Shown here in pieces: positions 61,341-64,000 of a DNA stretch of 64,000 bases; position 1 is the first letter of the stretch; each line of letters opens with the position of its first letter. The stretch spans positions 28,574 to 92,573 of the forward strand of contig DWZQ01000001.1 in the NCBI GenBank assembly GCA_019117485.1, given 5' to 3'. The DNA comes from Candidatus Agathobaculum intestinipullorum. GTDB taxonomy: Bacteria > Bacillota > Clostridia > Oscillospirales > Butyricicoccaceae. The notes beneath the pieces are model-generated. The model worked only from the letters and a program-made list of their open reading frames with translations. It was not told where the DNA came from and ran no database searches. The position numbers and the translations under genes are program-made.

Positions 61341-64000
61341 TCAGCCAACGACCTTAGCGCAACGTGCGCATAAGCCGGGATGTTTGCCATCCGTACCGAC
61401 CGATTTGGCTTGCTTCCAGCAACGCAAGCACTTTTCACCTGCCGCACGAGCAACCGAAATCGTCATACCGGGCAGATTTTCGCTCGGCATGCCCTCGCCG
61501 GTGCCGTCCACAACAGAAAGCTCAGATACAATGCACAGGTCAGCCAAATCCTGACCGCAGCCGTTCAGCAGCGCTGCGATTTCCGCATTCGCATAGACTG
61601 TCACGCTGGCCTCCAGCGGTTTGCCGATGGTCTTGGCATTGCGCGCACCTTCCAGTGCCTTATTGACATCATCACGGAATGCAGTGAGCTTCGCCCACTT
61701 GTCGACATCCGCTTCGCTGAATGCCAAGCTGTCATCCGCAGCCGGCATCTCGTTGTATGCAACGTTGCGGGTATCAACCTCTGCGGTATGGGGCATAGCC
61801 TGCCAGATCTCGTCAGCGGTGAAGCACAGGATCGGCGACAGCATGCGCACCAGCGCGCTCAAGATGCGGTACATTGCGGTCTGTGCCGCACGGCGGCTCA
61901 GGCCAGCCGTTTCGTCACAATACAGTCGATCCTTGATAACATCCAGATAGAAGTTGGACAGATCAACCACACAGAAGTTATGAATCGCATGGAATACGGT
62001 ATGGAACTCATAGTCAGTATAACCGGCACGCACTTTGGCAACCAGATCATTGAGACGCATGAGCGCCCACTTATCGAATTCAGGCAACTGATCATACGCA
62101 ACCAAATCAGCCTTTGGATCAAAATCGAACAGGTTACCCAGCATGTAGCGTGCTGTGTTACGGATCTTGAGGTAGTTCTGCGACAGGTGTTTGAGCATGT
62201 CCTTGGAAATACGCATATCCTGCCGATAATCTGCCGAAGCAACCCACAGACGCATCACATCTGCACCGTACTGGTTCAGGATATCATCAGGTGCAATGCC
62301 GTTACCCAGCGACTTTGACATCTTCTGACGTTCCTCGTCAACGATCATGCCGTGCGTGATAACAGTCTTGTACGGTGCCTTGCCCTGCGTTGCAATCGAG
62401 GTCAGCATCGACGACTGGAACCATCCGCGGTACTGGTCGTTACCCTCGAGATAAACATCGACCGGTGTAGACTGACCTTCACGGTTTTCAATGACCGCGC
62501 GCCACGATGAACCGGAGTCAAACCAAACGTCCATGGTGTCGGTTTCCTTATCAAACTCGCCACAGCCACACTCGCATTTGATGTCAGCCGGCAGAATCTC
62601 AGACGGATCAAGGTCAAACCACGCATTCGACCCCTTCTCGCGGAACAGATCAGCCACAATTTTGATGGTCTGCTCGGTCACCAACGGTTTGCCACACTTC
62701 TTGCAGGTGAAAATCGGGATCGGTACGCCCCAAACACGCTGACGGGAAATACACCAGTCCGAACGCTCACGAATCATGGAGGTCATACGCTCTTCGCCCC
62801 AGCCGGGAATCCAGCGGATACCCTCACAGGCTTTGACCGCATCGTCCTTGAGCGCGTCTACCGAGCAGAACCACTGCTCAGTAGTGCGGAAGATGATCGG
62901 GTTCTTGCAGCGCCAGCAATGCGGGTAGCTGTGCACGATCTCCTCAATCGCAAGCAGTGCGCCACAGGCCTTTAGGTCGTCCAGAATAATGGGCGTGGTT
63001 TTTTCGTAGTACATATTCGCGTACTTGCCCGCGTCCTCAGTCGTCATGCCCTTGCCGTCGACCGGTACAATGATCGGAATATCGTACTTCTGGCAAACAA
63101 TGAAGTCGTCAGCACCGAAGCCAGGCGCCGTATGGACACAACCGGTACCTGCATCAAGAGTAACGTGGTCGCCGCAGATGACAACGCTGTCGCGATCCAT
63201 AATCGGATGCTTGGTGCGCATCAGTTCAAGATCCGAGCCATATAGCGTGCCGAGCACTTCCCAAGAATCGATGTTAGCCGCCTTCATAACGGACTCGGTC
63301 AGTTCCTTAGCAAGTACATAAATCTCCCCCGAAGGAACCTTAACCAGATCATATTCGTAAACCGGGTTGACCGAGATTGCAAGGTTGCCCGGCAACGTCC
63401 AAGTCGTAGTCGTCCAAATGACAAAATAGACATTGTCCAGTGAACCTGTGATCGCGCTGATCTTGCCACCCTTGTCATCGGTTACATGGAATTTGACATA
63501 AATCGAGGAGCACGGCTCATCCTGATACTCAATTTCCGCTTCGGCCAGCGCCGTTTCGTCGTGCGGGCACCAGTAAACCGGCTTCATGCCCTTGTAGATA
63601 TAGCCACGCTTAGCCATCTCACCGAAAATCTCAATTTGAGTGGCCTCATAATCGTGCGTCAGCGTGAGGTACGGGCGATCCCAGTCGCCGATGACACCAA
63701 GACGCTTAAACTGCGTACGCTGGGTATCAACATGATTGTGCGCAAACTCCTCGCACTTGGAGCGGAACTCTGCGGTAGAAACCTTATCGCGATCCATACC
63801 GTAGGCTTTAATCGCCTGCCGCTCGATCGGCAGACCATGGGTATCCCAGCCCGGGATATACGGTGCCTGATATCCCATCATATTGCGCGAGCGCACGATA
63901 AAATCTTTGAGGATTTTATTGAGCGCATGGCCCATATGCAGGTTGCCGTTTGCATACGGAGGGCCGTCGTGTAAAACGAACAACGGCTTGCCCTCGTTCT
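61341..64000 (-). CDS. ileS: Isoleucine-tRNA ligase, N-terminus beyond the window
   Basis: Open from the window edge to TGA at 61341; about 885 of an expected 930 residues are present, so some 40-50 N-terminal residues are missing. The HIGH signature appears as [10 protein letters not shown] near the edge, then the editing domain, [11 protein letters not shown], and KMSKSLGNG. The anticodon domain ends in a zinc site (CLRCW and CARCAK). A further Cys cluster lies near CKKCGKP. This is the eubacterial short type. Confidence 0.97.
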   Translation of the reverse strand, partial: NEGKPLFVLHDGPPYANGNLHMGHALNKILKDFIVRSRNMMGYQAPYIPGWDTHGLPIERQAIKAYGMDRDKVSTAEFRSKCEEFAHNHVDTQRTQFKRLGVIGDWDRPYLTLTHDYEATQIEIFGEMAKRGYIYKGMKPVYWCPHDETALAEAEIEYQDEPCSSIYVKFHVTDDKGGKISAITGSLDNVYFVIWTTTTWTLPGNLAISVNPVYEYDLVKVPSGEIYVLAKELTESVMKAANIDSWEVLGTLYGSDLELMRTKHPIMDRDSVVICGDHVTLDAGTGCVHTAPGFGADDFIVCQKYDIPIIVPVDGKGMTTEDAGKYANMYYEKTTPIILDDLKACGALLAIEEIVHSYPHCWRCKNPIIFRTTEQWFCSVDALKDDAVKACEGIRWIPGWGEERMTSMIRERSDWCISRQRVWGVPIPIFTCKKCGKPLVTEQTIKIVADLFREKGSNAWFDLDPSEILPADIKCECGCGEFDKETDTMDVWFDSGSSWRAVIENREGQSTPVDVYLEGNDQYRGWFQSSMLTSIATQGKAPYKTVITHGMIVDEERQKMSKSLGNGIAPDDILNQYGADVMRLWVASADYRQDMRISKDMLKHLSQNYLKIRNTARYMLGNLFDFDPKADLVAYDQLPEFDKWALMRLNDLVAKVRAGYTDYEFHTVFHAIHNFCVVDLSNFYLDVIKDRLYCDETAGLSRRAAQTAMYRILSALVRMLSPILCFTADEIWQAMPHTAEVDTRNVAYNEMPAADDSLAFSEADVDKWAKLTAFRDDVNKALEGARNAKTIGKPLEASVTVYANAEIAALLNGCGQDLADLCIVSELSVVDGTGEGMPSENLPGMTISVARAAGEKCLRCWKQAKSVGTDGKHPGLCARCAKVVG

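Overview
The window comes from a Gram-positive, endospore-forming member of the class Clostridia with a moderately high-GC genome, most like the Oscillospiraceae/Butyricicoccaceae group. That placement is an inference. It rests on a complete spoIIIAA-AH operon, a spoVB-like gene, SLH-domain surface proteins, CIRCE-controlled groESL, T-box leaders, an L-box (lysine) and an RFN (FMN) riboswitch, and strong SigA promoters of the form TTGACA-N17-TATAAT. It is dense chromosomal housekeeping DNA. I see no rRNA, tRNA, CRISPR array, insertion sequence, prophage gene or origin. The only gene-free stretches over 300 bases are 11423-11875, 22853-23248 and 45816-46169; each is filled by a regulatory RNA and its promoters.

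Layout. 1-1048: MATE exporter (cut by the window edge) behind a structured leader. 1248-4250: SLH-anchored phosphodiester glycosidase. 4355-11422 (minus): aromatic amino acid operon aroF-aroB-aroC-pheA-aroA-aroE/aroK behind a T-box leader that appears to read Phe. 11876-16566: spoIIIA operon. 16652-17282: Asp23 protein and a 39-residue microprotein. 17345-18860 (minus): WYL regulator and macrodomain hydrolase. 18997-20019: Xer-type recombinase. 20069-22852 (minus): asd-dapA-dapB behind a lysine riboswitch. 23249-28855: SpoIID-like protein, queA, tgt, spoVB-like flippase. 28962-30113: rRNA methyltransferase. 30276-32215: groES-groEL. 32409-33795: NfeD and SPFH pair. 33931-40858: P-loop kinase, then an adaptor/ATPase/permease exporter of MacAB/YknXYZ type joined to an SLH wall protein. 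40917-43277 (minus): SLH-anchored M13 metallopeptidase. 43424-45815: AraC regulator and MATE exporter. 46170-49179: alaS (T-box) and HIT protein. 49259-53147: comEC-holA-rnmV. 53407-54954: ribU (FMN riboswitch) and a phosphoesterase. 55112-58895 (minus): GntR-controlled ABC transporter with a large extracytoplasmic protein. 59049-64000 (minus): HAD phosphatase, rluD-like, lspA and ileS (cut by the window edge).

How it fits together. Two amino acid pathways are each controlled by an RNA sensor of their product: Phe-tRNA for the shikimate operon, lysine for asd-dapAB. Sporulation genes appear in two places, and both have a matching SigE-like promoter. Three separate SLH proteins suggest a cell wall decorated with SLH-bound enzymes. 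The least ordinary items are the exporter operon ending in an SLH wall protein, a SpoIID protein whose signature motif is displaced by two inserted domains, a hairpin that seems to bridge the ribosome-binding site and start codon of queA, an uncharacterised attenuator-like leader before the first MATE gene, and paired 18-bp operators before the GntR/ABC operon.
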